Assembly (NCBI GenBank): GCA_945643635.1
Contig: CALZFC010000227.1
Span: 1-64,000 of the forward strand
Direction: 5' to 3'
DNA length: 64,000 bases
DNA from: Allodiplogaster sudhausi
Taxonomy: Eukaryota > Nematoda > Chromadorea > Rhabditida > Diplogasteridae
The position numbers were made by a program, and so were the translations under genes. Under the pieces are notes generated by a model. That model had not been told where the DNA came from. It did not search any database and saw only the letters and a program-made list of their open reading frames with translations. Shown here piece by piece: positions 22,561 to 35,623 of this stretch (its first letter is position 1; each line of letters opens with the position of its first letter).

Positions 22561-25500
22561 CGGTAGAGTTAACGGTAGAGTTAACGGTAGAGTTAACGGT
22601 AGAGTTAACGGTAGAGTTAACGGTAGAGTTAACGGTAGAGTTAACGGTAGAGTTAACGGTAGAGTTAACGGTAGAGTTAACGGTAGAGTTAACGGTAGAG
22701 TTAACGGTAGAGTTAACGGTAGAGTTAACGGTAGAGTTAACGGTAGAGTTAACGGTAGAGTTAACGGTAGAGTTAACGGTAGAGTTAACGGTAGAGTTAA
22801 CGGTAGAGTTAACGGTAGAGTTAACGGTAGAGTTAACGGTAGAGTTAACGGTAGAGTTAACGGTAGAGTTAACGGTAGAGTTAACGGTAGAGTTAACGGT
22901 AGAGTTAACGGTAGAGTTAACGGTAGAGTTAACGGTAGAGTTAACGGTAGAGTTAACGGTAGAGTTAACGGTAGAGTTAACGGTAGAGTTAACGGTAGAG
23001 TTAACGGTAGAGTTAACGGTAGAGTTAACGGTAGAGTTAACGGTAGAGTTAACGGTAGAGTTAACGGTAGAGTTAACGGTAGAGTTAACGGTAGAGTTAA
23101 CGGTAGAGTTAACGGTAGAGTTAACGGTAGAGTTAACGGTAGAGTTAACGGTAGAGTTAACGGTAGAGTTAACGGTAGAGTTAACGGTAGAGTTAACGGT
23201 AGAGTTAACGGTAGAGTTAACGGTAGAGTTAACGGTAGAGTTAACGGTAGAGTTAACGGTAGAGTTAACGGTAGAGTTAACGGTAGAGTTAACGGTAGAG
23301 TTAACGGTAGAGTTAACGGTAGAGTTAACGGTAGAGTTAACGGTAGAGTTAACGGTAGAGTTAACGGTAGAGTTAACGGTAGAGTTAACGGTAGAGTTAA
23401 CGGTAGAGTTAACGGTAGAGTTAACGGTAGAGTTAACGGTAGAGTTAACGGTAGAGTTAACGGTAGAGTTAACGGTAGAGTTAACGGTAGAGTTAACGGT
23501 AGAGTTAACGGTAGAGTTAACGGTAGAGTTAACGGTAGAGTTAACGGTAGAGTTAACGGTAGAGTTAACGGTAGAGTTAACGGTAGAGTTAACGGTAGAG
23601 TTAACGGTAGAGTTAACGGTAGAGTTAACGGTAGAGTTAACGGTAGAGTTAACGGTAGAGTTAACGGTAGAGTTAACGGTAGAGTTAACGGTAGAGTTAA
23701 CGGTAGAGTTAACGGTAGAGTTAACGGTAGAGTTAACGGTAGAGTTAACGGTAGAGTTAACGGTAGAGTTAACGGTAGAGTTAACGGTAGAGTTAACGGT
23801 AGAGTTAACGGTAGAGTTAACGGTAGAGTTAACGGTAGAGTTAACGGTAGAGTTAACGGTAGAGTTAACGGTAGAGTTAACGGTAGAGTTAACGGTAGAG
23901 TTAACGGTAGAGTTAACGGTAGAGTTAACGGTAGAGTTAACGGTAGAGTTAACGGTAGAGTTAACGGTAGAGTTAACGGTAGAGTTAACGGTAGAGTTAA
24001 CGGTAGAGTTAACGGTAGAGTTAACGGTAGAGTTAACGGTAGAGTTAACGGTAGAGTTAACGGTAGAGTTAACGGTAGAGTTAACGGTAGAGTTAACGGT
24101 AGAGTTAACGGTAGAGTTAACGGTAGAGTTAACGGTAGAGTTAACGGTAGAGTTAACGGTAGAGTTAACGGTAGAGTTAACGGTAGAGTTAACGGTAGAG
24201 TTAACGGTAGAGTTAACGGTAGAGTTAACGGTAGAGTTAACGGTAGAGTTAACGGTAGAGTTAACGGTAGAGTTAACGGTAGAGTTAACGGTAGAGTTAA
24301 CGGTAGAGTTAACGGTAGAGTTAACGGTAGAGTTAACGGTAGAGTTAACGGTAGAGTTAACGGTAGAGTTAACGGTAGAGTTAACGGTAGAGTTAACGGT
24401 AGAGTTAACGGTAGAGTTAACGGTAGAGTTAACGGTAGAGTTAACGGTAGAGTTAACGGTAGAGTTAACGGTAGAGTTAACGGTAGAGTTAACGGTAGAG
24501 TTAACGGTAGAGTTAACGGTAGAGTTAACGGTAGAGTTAACGGTAGAGTTAACGGTAGAGTTAACGGTAGAGTTAACGGTAGAGTTAACGGTAGAGTTAA
24601 CGGTAGAGTTAACGGTAGAGTTAACGGTAGAGTTAACGGTAGAGTTAACGGTAGAGTTAACGGTAGAGTTAACGGTAGAGTTAACGGTAGAGTTAACGGT
24701 AGAGTTAACGGTAGAGTTAACGGTAGAGTTAACGGTAGAGTTAACGGTAGAGTTAACGGTAGAGTTAACGGTAGAGTTAACGGTAGAGTTAACGGTAGAG
24801 TTAACGGTAGAGTTAACGGTAGAGTTAACGGTAGAGTTAACGGTAGAGTTAACGGTAGAGTTAACGGTAGAGTTAACGGTAGAGTTAACGGTAGAGTTAA
24901 CGGTAGAGTTAACGGTAGAGTTAACGGTAGAGTTAACGGTAGAGTTAACGGTAGAGTTAACGGTAGAGTTAACGGTAGAGTTAACGGTAGAGTTAACGGT
25001 AGAGTTAACGGTAGAGTTAACGGTAGAGTTAACGGTAGAGTTAACGGTAGAGTTAACGGTAGAGTTAACGGTAGAGTTAACGGTAGAGTTAACGGTAGAG
25101 TTAACGGTAGAGTTAACGGTAGAGTTAACGGTAGAGTTAACGGTAGAGTTAACGGTAGAGTTAACGGTAGAGTTAACGGTAGAGTTAACGGTAGAGTTAA
25201 CGGTAGAGTTAACGGTAGAGTTAACGGTAGAGTTAACGGTAGAGTTAACGGTAGAGTTAACGGTAGAGTTAACGGTAGAGTTAACGGTAGAGTTAACGGT
25301 AGAGTTAACGGTAGAGTTAACGGTAGAGTTAACGGTAGAGTTAACGGTAGAGTTAACGGTAGAGTTAACGGTAGAGTTAACGGTAGAGTTAACGGTAGAG
25401 TTAACGGTAGAGTTAACGGTAGAGTTAACGGTAGAGTTAACGGTAGAGTTAACGGTAGAGTTAACGGTAGAGTTAACGGTAGAGTTAACGGTAGAGTTAA

Positions 25501-27926
25501 CGGTAGAGTTAACGGTAGAGTTAACGGTAGAGTTAACGGTAGAGTTAACGGTAGAGTTAACGGTAGAGTTAACGGTAGAGTTAACGGTAGAGTTAACGGT
25601 AGAGTTAACGGTAGAGTTAACGGTAGAGTTAACGGTAGAGTTAACGGTAGAGTTAACGGTAGAGTTAACGGTAGAGTTAACGGTAGAGTTAACGGTAGAG
25701 TTAACGGTAGAGTTAACGGTAGAGTTAACGGTAGAGTTAACGGTAGAGTTAACGGTAGAGTTAACGGTAGAGTTAACGGTAGAGTTAACGGTAGAGTTAA
25801 CGGTAGAGTTAACGGTAGAGTTAACGGTAGAGTTAACGGTAGAGTTAACGGTAGAGTTAACGGTAGAGTTAACGGTAGAGTTAACGGTAGAGTTAACGGT
25901 AGAGTTAACGGTAGAGTTAACGGTAGAGTTAACGGTAGAGTTAACGGTAGAGTTAACGGTAGAGTTAACGGTAGAGTTAACGGTAGAGTTAACGGTAGAG
26001 TTAACGGTAGAGTTAACGGTAGAGTTAACGGTAGAGTTAACGGTAGAGTTAACGGTAGAGTTAACGGTAGAGTTAACGGTAGAGTTAACGGTAGAGTTAA
26101 CGGTAGAGTTAACGGTAGAGTTAACGGTAGAGTTAACGGTAGAGTTAACGGTAGAGTTAACGGTAGAGTTAACGGTAGAGTTAACGGTAGAGTTAACGGT
26201 AGAGTTAACGGTAGAGTTAACGGTAGAGTTAACGGTAGAGTTAACGGTAGAGTTAACGGTAGAGTTAACGGTAGAGTTAACGGTAGAGTTAACGGTAGAG
26301 TTAACGGTAGAGTTAACGGTAGAGTTAACGGTAGAGTTAACGGTAGAGTTAACGGTAGAGTTAACGGTAGAGTTAACGGTAGAGTTAACGGTAGAGTTAA
26401 CGGTAGAGTTAACGGTAGAGTTAACGGTAGAGTTAACGGTAGAGTTAACGGTAGAGTTAACGGTAGAGTTAACGGTAGAGTTAACGGTAGAGTTAACGGT
26501 AGAGTTAACGGTAGAGTTAACGGTAGAGTTAACGGTAGAGTTAACGGTAGAGTTAACGGTAGAGTTAACGGTAGAGTTAACGGTAGAGTTAACGGTAGAG
26601 TTAACGGTAGAGTTAACGGTAGAGTTAACGGTAGAGTTAACGGTAGAGTTAACGGTAGAGTTAACGGTAGAGTTAACGGTAGAGTTAACGGTAGAGTTAA
26701 CGGTAGAGTTAACGGTAGAGTTAACGGTAGAGTTAACGGTAGAGTTAACGGTAGAGTTAACGGTAGAGTTAACGGTAGAGTTAACGGTAGAGTTAACGGT
26801 AGAGTTAACGGTAGAGTTAACGGTAGAGTTAACGGTAGAGTTAACGGTAGAGTTAACGGTAGAGTTAACGGTAGAGTTAACGGTAGAGTTAACGGTAGAG
26901 TTAACGGTAGAGTTAACGGTAGAGTTAACGGTAGAGTTAACGGTAGAGTTAACGGTAGAGTTAACGGTAGAGTTAACGGTAGAGTTAACGGTAGAGTTAA
27001 CGGTAGAGTTAACGGTAGAGTTAACGGTAGAGTTAACGGTAGAGTTAACGGTAGAGTTAACGGTAGAGTTAACGGTAGAGTTAACGGTAGAGTTAACGGT
27101 AGAGTTAACGGTAGAGTTAACGGTAGAGTTAACGGTAGAGTTAACGGTAGAGTTAACGGTAGAGTTAACGGTAGAGTTAACGGTAGAGTTAACGGTAGAG
27201 TTAACGGTAGAGTTAACGGTAGAGTTAACGGTAGAGTTAACGGTAGAGTTAACGGTAGAGTTAACGGTAGAGTTAACGGTAGAGTTAACGGTAGAGTTAA
27301 CGGTAGAGTTAACGGTAGAGTTAACGGTAGAGTTAACGGTAGAGTTAACGGTAGAGTTAACGGTAGAGTTAACGGTAGAGTTAACGGTAGAGTTAACGGT
27401 AGAGTTAACGGTAGAGTTAACGGTAGAGTTAACGGTAGAGTTAACGGTAGAGTTAACGGTAGAGTTAACGGTAGAGTTAACGGTAGAGTTAACGGTAGAG
27501 TTAACGGTAGAGTTAACGGTAGAGTTAACGGTAGAGTTAACGGTAGAGTTAACGGTAGAGTTAACGGTAGAGTTAACGGTAGAGTTAACGGTAGAGTTAA
27601 CGGTAGAGTTAACGGTAGAGTTAACGGTAGAGTTAACGGTAGAGTTAACGGTAGAGTTAACGGTAGAGTTAACGGTAGAGTTAACGGTAGAGTTAACGGT
27701 AGAGTTAACGGTAGAGTTAACGGTAGAGTTAACGGTAGAGTTAACGGTAGAGTTAACGGTAGAGTTAACGGTAGAGTTAACGGTAGAGTTAACGGTAGAG
27801 TTAACGGTAGAGTTAACGGTAGAGTTAACGGTAGAGTTAACGGTAGAGTTAACGGTAGAGTTAACGGTAGAGTTAACGGTAGAGTTAACGGTAGAGTTAA
27901 CGGTAGAGTTAACGGTAGAGTTAACG
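22554..27926 (+). repeat. Perfect run, about 448 units
   Basis: This is an uninterrupted 5.4 kb run between the 5-bp deletion at 22553/22554 and the compound junction at 27927-27938. All lines are in one phase. Confidence 0.88.
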
Positions 27927-27942
27927 GTTAACGGTAGTTAAC
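27921..27942 (+). repeat. Compound 7-bp loss junction
   Basis: Two adjacent truncations: ACGGTTAACGG lacks TAGAG (5 bp), and the next unit boundary GGTAGTTAAC lacks two bases. The total phase shift is seven. The first half matches the junction at 46791. Confidence 0.87.
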
Positions 27943-30322
27943 GGTAGAGTTAACGGTAGAGTTAACGGTAGAGTTAACGGTAGAGTTAACGGTAGAGTTA
28001 ACGGTAGAGTTAACGGTAGAGTTAACGGTAGAGTTAACGGTAGAGTTAACGGTAGAGTTAACGGTAGAGTTAACGGTAGAGTTAACGGTAGAGTTAACGG
28101 TAGAGTTAACGGTAGAGTTAACGGTAGAGTTAACGGTAGAGTTAACGGTAGAGTTAACGGTAGAGTTAACGGTAGAGTTAACGGTAGAGTTAACGGTAGA
28201 GTTAACGGTAGAGTTAACGGTAGAGTTAACGGTAGAGTTAACGGTAGAGTTAACGGTAGAGTTAACGGTAGAGTTAACGGTAGAGTTAACGGTAGAGTTA
28301 ACGGTAGAGTTAACGGTAGAGTTAACGGTAGAGTTAACGGTAGAGTTAACGGTAGAGTTAACGGTAGAGTTAACGGTAGAGTTAACGGTAGAGTTAACGG
28401 TAGAGTTAACGGTAGAGTTAACGGTAGAGTTAACGGTAGAGTTAACGGTAGAGTTAACGGTAGAGTTAACGGTAGAGTTAACGGTAGAGTTAACGGTAGA
28501 GTTAACGGTAGAGTTAACGGTAGAGTTAACGGTAGAGTTAACGGTAGAGTTAACGGTAGAGTTAACGGTAGAGTTAACGGTAGAGTTAACGGTAGAGTTA
28601 ACGGTAGAGTTAACGGTAGAGTTAACGGTAGAGTTAACGGTAGAGTTAACGGTAGAGTTAACGGTAGAGTTAACGGTAGAGTTAACGGTAGAGTTAACGG
28701 TAGAGTTAACGGTAGAGTTAACGGTAGAGTTAACGGTAGAGTTAACGGTAGAGTTAACGGTAGAGTTAACGGTAGAGTTAACGGTAGAGTTAACGGTAGA
28801 GTTAACGGTAGAGTTAACGGTAGAGTTAACGGTAGAGTTAACGGTAGAGTTAACGGTAGAGTTAACGGTAGAGTTAACGGTAGAGTTAACGGTAGAGTTA
28901 ACGGTAGAGTTAACGGTAGAGTTAACGGTAGAGTTAACGGTAGAGTTAACGGTAGAGTTAACGGTAGAGTTAACGGTAGAGTTAACGGTAGAGTTAACGG
29001 TAGAGTTAACGGTAGAGTTAACGGTAGAGTTAACGGTAGAGTTAACGGTAGAGTTAACGGTAGAGTTAACGGTAGAGTTAACGGTAGAGTTAACGGTAGA
29101 GTTAACGGTAGAGTTAACGGTAGAGTTAACGGTAGAGTTAACGGTAGAGTTAACGGTAGAGTTAACGGTAGAGTTAACGGTAGAGTTAACGGTAGAGTTA
29201 ACGGTAGAGTTAACGGTAGAGTTAACGGTAGAGTTAACGGTAGAGTTAACGGTAGAGTTAACGGTAGAGTTAACGGTAGAGTTAACGGTAGAGTTAACGG
29301 TAGAGTTAACGGTAGAGTTAACGGTAGAGTTAACGGTAGAGTTAACGGTAGAGTTAACGGTAGAGTTAACGGTAGAGTTAACGGTAGAGTTAACGGTAGA
29401 GTTAACGGTAGAGTTAACGGTAGAGTTAACGGTAGAGTTAACGGTAGAGTTAACGGTAGAGTTAACGGTAGAGTTAACGGTAGAGTTAACGGTAGAGTTA
29501 ACGGTAGAGTTAACGGTAGAGTTAACGGTAGAGTTAACGGTAGAGTTAACGGTAGAGTTAACGGTAGAGTTAACGGTAGAGTTAACGGTAGAGTTAACGG
29601 TAGAGTTAACGGTAGAGTTAACGGTAGAGTTAACGGTAGAGTTAACGGTAGAGTTAACGGTAGAGTTAACGGTAGAGTTAACGGTAGAGTTAACGGTAGA
29701 GTTAACGGTAGAGTTAACGGTAGAGTTAACGGTAGAGTTAACGGTAGAGTTAACGGTAGAGTTAACGGTAGAGTTAACGGTAGAGTTAACGGTAGAGTTA
29801 ACGGTAGAGTTAACGGTAGAGTTAACGGTAGAGTTAACGGTAGAGTTAACGGTAGAGTTAACGGTAGAGTTAACGGTAGAGTTAACGGTAGAGTTAACGG
29901 TAGAGTTAACGGTAGAGTTAACGGTAGAGTTAACGGTAGAGTTAACGGTAGAGTTAACGGTAGAGTTAACGGTAGAGTTAACGGTAGAGTTAACGGTAGA
30001 GTTAACGGTAGAGTTAACGGTAGAGTTAACGGTAGAGTTAACGGTAGAGTTAACGGTAGAGTTAACGGTAGAGTTAACGGTAGAGTTAACGGTAGAGTTA
30101 ACGGTAGAGTTAACGGTAGAGTTAACGGTAGAGTTAACGGTAGAGTTAACGGTAGAGTTAACGGTAGAGTTAACGGTAGAGTTAACGGTAGAGTTAACGG
30201 TAGAGTTAACGGTAGAGTTAACGGTAGAGTTAACGGTAGAGTTAACGGTAGAGTTAACGGTAGAGTTAACGGTAGAGTTAACGGTAGAGTTAACGGTAGA
30301 GTTAACGGTAGAGTTAACGGTA

Positions 30323-30336
30323 GAGTTAAGAGTTAA
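30323..30336 (+). repeat. 5-bp truncation, GAGTTAA|GAGTTAA (2)
   Basis: The junction is identical to that at 22553: GAGTTAA at 30323-30329 is followed directly by GAGTTAAC, with CGGTA missing. Confidence 0.87.
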
Positions 30337-33300
30337 CGGTAGAGTTAACGGTAGAGTTAACGGTAGAGTTAACGGTAGAGTTAACGGTAGAGTTAACGGT
30401 AGAGTTAACGGTAGAGTTAACGGTAGAGTTAACGGTAGAGTTAACGGTAGAGTTAACGGTAGAGTTAACGGTAGAGTTAACGGTAGAGTTAACGGTAGAG
30501 TTAACGGTAGAGTTAACGGTAGAGTTAACGGTAGAGTTAACGGTAGAGTTAACGGTAGAGTTAACGGTAGAGTTAACGGTAGAGTTAACGGTAGAGTTAA
30601 CGGTAGAGTTAACGGTAGAGTTAACGGTAGAGTTAACGGTAGAGTTAACGGTAGAGTTAACGGTAGAGTTAACGGTAGAGTTAACGGTAGAGTTAACGGT
30701 AGAGTTAACGGTAGAGTTAACGGTAGAGTTAACGGTAGAGTTAACGGTAGAGTTAACGGTAGAGTTAACGGTAGAGTTAACGGTAGAGTTAACGGTAGAG
30801 TTAACGGTAGAGTTAACGGTAGAGTTAACGGTAGAGTTAACGGTAGAGTTAACGGTAGAGTTAACGGTAGAGTTAACGGTAGAGTTAACGGTAGAGTTAA
30901 CGGTAGAGTTAACGGTAGAGTTAACGGTAGAGTTAACGGTAGAGTTAACGGTAGAGTTAACGGTAGAGTTAACGGTAGAGTTAACGGTAGAGTTAACGGT
31001 AGAGTTAACGGTAGAGTTAACGGTAGAGTTAACGGTAGAGTTAACGGTAGAGTTAACGGTAGAGTTAACGGTAGAGTTAACGGTAGAGTTAACGGTAGAG
31101 TTAACGGTAGAGTTAACGGTAGAGTTAACGGTAGAGTTAACGGTAGAGTTAACGGTAGAGTTAACGGTAGAGTTAACGGTAGAGTTAACGGTAGAGTTAA
31201 CGGTAGAGTTAACGGTAGAGTTAACGGTAGAGTTAACGGTAGAGTTAACGGTAGAGTTAACGGTAGAGTTAACGGTAGAGTTAACGGTAGAGTTAACGGT
31301 AGAGTTAACGGTAGAGTTAACGGTAGAGTTAACGGTAGAGTTAACGGTAGAGTTAACGGTAGAGTTAACGGTAGAGTTAACGGTAGAGTTAACGGTAGAG
31401 TTAACGGTAGAGTTAACGGTAGAGTTAACGGTAGAGTTAACGGTAGAGTTAACGGTAGAGTTAACGGTAGAGTTAACGGTAGAGTTAACGGTAGAGTTAA
31501 CGGTAGAGTTAACGGTAGAGTTAACGGTAGAGTTAACGGTAGAGTTAACGGTAGAGTTAACGGTAGAGTTAACGGTAGAGTTAACGGTAGAGTTAACGGT
31601 AGAGTTAACGGTAGAGTTAACGGTAGAGTTAACGGTAGAGTTAACGGTAGAGTTAACGGTAGAGTTAACGGTAGAGTTAACGGTAGAGTTAACGGTAGAG
31701 TTAACGGTAGAGTTAACGGTAGAGTTAACGGTAGAGTTAACGGTAGAGTTAACGGTAGAGTTAACGGTAGAGTTAACGGTAGAGTTAACGGTAGAGTTAA
31801 CGGTAGAGTTAACGGTAGAGTTAACGGTAGAGTTAACGGTAGAGTTAACGGTAGAGTTAACGGTAGAGTTAACGGTAGAGTTAACGGTAGAGTTAACGGT
31901 AGAGTTAACGGTAGAGTTAACGGTAGAGTTAACGGTAGAGTTAACGGTAGAGTTAACGGTAGAGTTAACGGTAGAGTTAACGGTAGAGTTAACGGTAGAG
32001 TTAACGGTAGAGTTAACGGTAGAGTTAACGGTAGAGTTAACGGTAGAGTTAACGGTAGAGTTAACGGTAGAGTTAACGGTAGAGTTAACGGTAGAGTTAA
32101 CGGTAGAGTTAACGGTAGAGTTAACGGTAGAGTTAACGGTAGAGTTAACGGTAGAGTTAACGGTAGAGTTAACGGTAGAGTTAACGGTAGAGTTAACGGT
32201 AGAGTTAACGGTAGAGTTAACGGTAGAGTTAACGGTAGAGTTAACGGTAGAGTTAACGGTAGAGTTAACGGTAGAGTTAACGGTAGAGTTAACGGTAGAG
32301 TTAACGGTAGAGTTAACGGTAGAGTTAACGGTAGAGTTAACGGTAGAGTTAACGGTAGAGTTAACGGTAGAGTTAACGGTAGAGTTAACGGTAGAGTTAA
32401 CGGTAGAGTTAACGGTAGAGTTAACGGTAGAGTTAACGGTAGAGTTAACGGTAGAGTTAACGGTAGAGTTAACGGTAGAGTTAACGGTAGAGTTAACGGT
32501 AGAGTTAACGGTAGAGTTAACGGTAGAGTTAACGGTAGAGTTAACGGTAGAGTTAACGGTAGAGTTAACGGTAGAGTTAACGGTAGAGTTAACGGTAGAG
32601 TTAACGGTAGAGTTAACGGTAGAGTTAACGGTAGAGTTAACGGTAGAGTTAACGGTAGAGTTAACGGTAGAGTTAACGGTAGAGTTAACGGTAGAGTTAA
32701 CGGTAGAGTTAACGGTAGAGTTAACGGTAGAGTTAACGGTAGAGTTAACGGTAGAGTTAACGGTAGAGTTAACGGTAGAGTTAACGGTAGAGTTAACGGT
32801 AGAGTTAACGGTAGAGTTAACGGTAGAGTTAACGGTAGAGTTAACGGTAGAGTTAACGGTAGAGTTAACGGTAGAGTTAACGGTAGAGTTAACGGTAGAG
32901 TTAACGGTAGAGTTAACGGTAGAGTTAACGGTAGAGTTAACGGTAGAGTTAACGGTAGAGTTAACGGTAGAGTTAACGGTAGAGTTAACGGTAGAGTTAA
33001 CGGTAGAGTTAACGGTAGAGTTAACGGTAGAGTTAACGGTAGAGTTAACGGTAGAGTTAACGGTAGAGTTAACGGTAGAGTTAACGGTAGAGTTAACGGT
33101 AGAGTTAACGGTAGAGTTAACGGTAGAGTTAACGGTAGAGTTAACGGTAGAGTTAACGGTAGAGTTAACGGTAGAGTTAACGGTAGAGTTAACGGTAGAG
33201 TTAACGGTAGAGTTAACGGTAGAGTTAACGGTAGAGTTAACGGTAGAGTTAACGGTAGAGTTAACGGTAGAGTTAACGGTAGAGTTAACGGTAGAGTTAA

Positions 33301-35616
33301 CGGTAGAGTTAACGGTAGAGTTAACGGTAGAGTTAACGGTAGAGTTAACGGTAGAGTTAACGGTAGAGTTAACGGTAGAGTTAACGGTAGAGTTAACGGT
33401 AGAGTTAACGGTAGAGTTAACGGTAGAGTTAACGGTAGAGTTAACGGTAGAGTTAACGGTAGAGTTAACGGTAGAGTTAACGGTAGAGTTAACGGTAGAG
33501 TTAACGGTAGAGTTAACGGTAGAGTTAACGGTAGAGTTAACGGTAGAGTTAACGGTAGAGTTAACGGTAGAGTTAACGGTAGAGTTAACGGTAGAGTTAA
33601 CGGTAGAGTTAACGGTAGAGTTAACGGTAGAGTTAACGGTAGAGTTAACGGTAGAGTTAACGGTAGAGTTAACGGTAGAGTTAACGGTAGAGTTAACGGT
33701 AGAGTTAACGGTAGAGTTAACGGTAGAGTTAACGGTAGAGTTAACGGTAGAGTTAACGGTAGAGTTAACGGTAGAGTTAACGGTAGAGTTAACGGTAGAG
33801 TTAACGGTAGAGTTAACGGTAGAGTTAACGGTAGAGTTAACGGTAGAGTTAACGGTAGAGTTAACGGTAGAGTTAACGGTAGAGTTAACGGTAGAGTTAA
33901 CGGTAGAGTTAACGGTAGAGTTAACGGTAGAGTTAACGGTAGAGTTAACGGTAGAGTTAACGGTAGAGTTAACGGTAGAGTTAACGGTAGAGTTAACGGT
34001 AGAGTTAACGGTAGAGTTAACGGTAGAGTTAACGGTAGAGTTAACGGTAGAGTTAACGGTAGAGTTAACGGTAGAGTTAACGGTAGAGTTAACGGTAGAG
34101 TTAACGGTAGAGTTAACGGTAGAGTTAACGGTAGAGTTAACGGTAGAGTTAACGGTAGAGTTAACGGTAGAGTTAACGGTAGAGTTAACGGTAGAGTTAA
34201 CGGTAGAGTTAACGGTAGAGTTAACGGTAGAGTTAACGGTAGAGTTAACGGTAGAGTTAACGGTAGAGTTAACGGTAGAGTTAACGGTAGAGTTAACGGT
34301 AGAGTTAACGGTAGAGTTAACGGTAGAGTTAACGGTAGAGTTAACGGTAGAGTTAACGGTAGAGTTAACGGTAGAGTTAACGGTAGAGTTAACGGTAGAG
34401 TTAACGGTAGAGTTAACGGTAGAGTTAACGGTAGAGTTAACGGTAGAGTTAACGGTAGAGTTAACGGTAGAGTTAACGGTAGAGTTAACGGTAGAGTTAA
34501 CGGTAGAGTTAACGGTAGAGTTAACGGTAGAGTTAACGGTAGAGTTAACGGTAGAGTTAACGGTAGAGTTAACGGTAGAGTTAACGGTAGAGTTAACGGT
34601 AGAGTTAACGGTAGAGTTAACGGTAGAGTTAACGGTAGAGTTAACGGTAGAGTTAACGGTAGAGTTAACGGTAGAGTTAACGGTAGAGTTAACGGTAGAG
34701 TTAACGGTAGAGTTAACGGTAGAGTTAACGGTAGAGTTAACGGTAGAGTTAACGGTAGAGTTAACGGTAGAGTTAACGGTAGAGTTAACGGTAGAGTTAA
34801 CGGTAGAGTTAACGGTAGAGTTAACGGTAGAGTTAACGGTAGAGTTAACGGTAGAGTTAACGGTAGAGTTAACGGTAGAGTTAACGGTAGAGTTAACGGT
34901 AGAGTTAACGGTAGAGTTAACGGTAGAGTTAACGGTAGAGTTAACGGTAGAGTTAACGGTAGAGTTAACGGTAGAGTTAACGGTAGAGTTAACGGTAGAG
35001 TTAACGGTAGAGTTAACGGTAGAGTTAACGGTAGAGTTAACGGTAGAGTTAACGGTAGAGTTAACGGTAGAGTTAACGGTAGAGTTAACGGTAGAGTTAA
35101 CGGTAGAGTTAACGGTAGAGTTAACGGTAGAGTTAACGGTAGAGTTAACGGTAGAGTTAACGGTAGAGTTAACGGTAGAGTTAACGGTAGAGTTAACGGT
35201 AGAGTTAACGGTAGAGTTAACGGTAGAGTTAACGGTAGAGTTAACGGTAGAGTTAACGGTAGAGTTAACGGTAGAGTTAACGGTAGAGTTAACGGTAGAG
35301 TTAACGGTAGAGTTAACGGTAGAGTTAACGGTAGAGTTAACGGTAGAGTTAACGGTAGAGTTAACGGTAGAGTTAACGGTAGAGTTAACGGTAGAGTTAA
35401 CGGTAGAGTTAACGGTAGAGTTAACGGTAGAGTTAACGGTAGAGTTAACGGTAGAGTTAACGGTAGAGTTAACGGTAGAGTTAACGGTAGAGTTAACGGT
35501 AGAGTTAACGGTAGAGTTAACGGTAGAGTTAACGGTAGAGTTAACGGTAGAGTTAACGGTAGAGTTAACGGTAGAGTTAACGGTAGAGTTAACGGTAGAG
35601 TTAACGGTAGAGTTAA
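30330..35616 (+). repeat. Perfect run, about 440 units
   Basis: This is an uninterrupted 5.3 kb run bounded on both sides by the same 5-bp truncation junction, GAGTTAA directly followed by GAGTTAA (30329 and 35616). The matching boundaries make it a candidate amplified block. Confidence 0.88.
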
Positions 35617-35623
35617 GAGTTAA
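35610..35623 (+). repeat. 5-bp truncation, GAGTTAA|GAGTTAA (3)
   Basis: The third copy of the same truncation, at 35616/35617, 5,287 bp after the second. The phase shifts by five, as expected. Confidence 0.87.
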
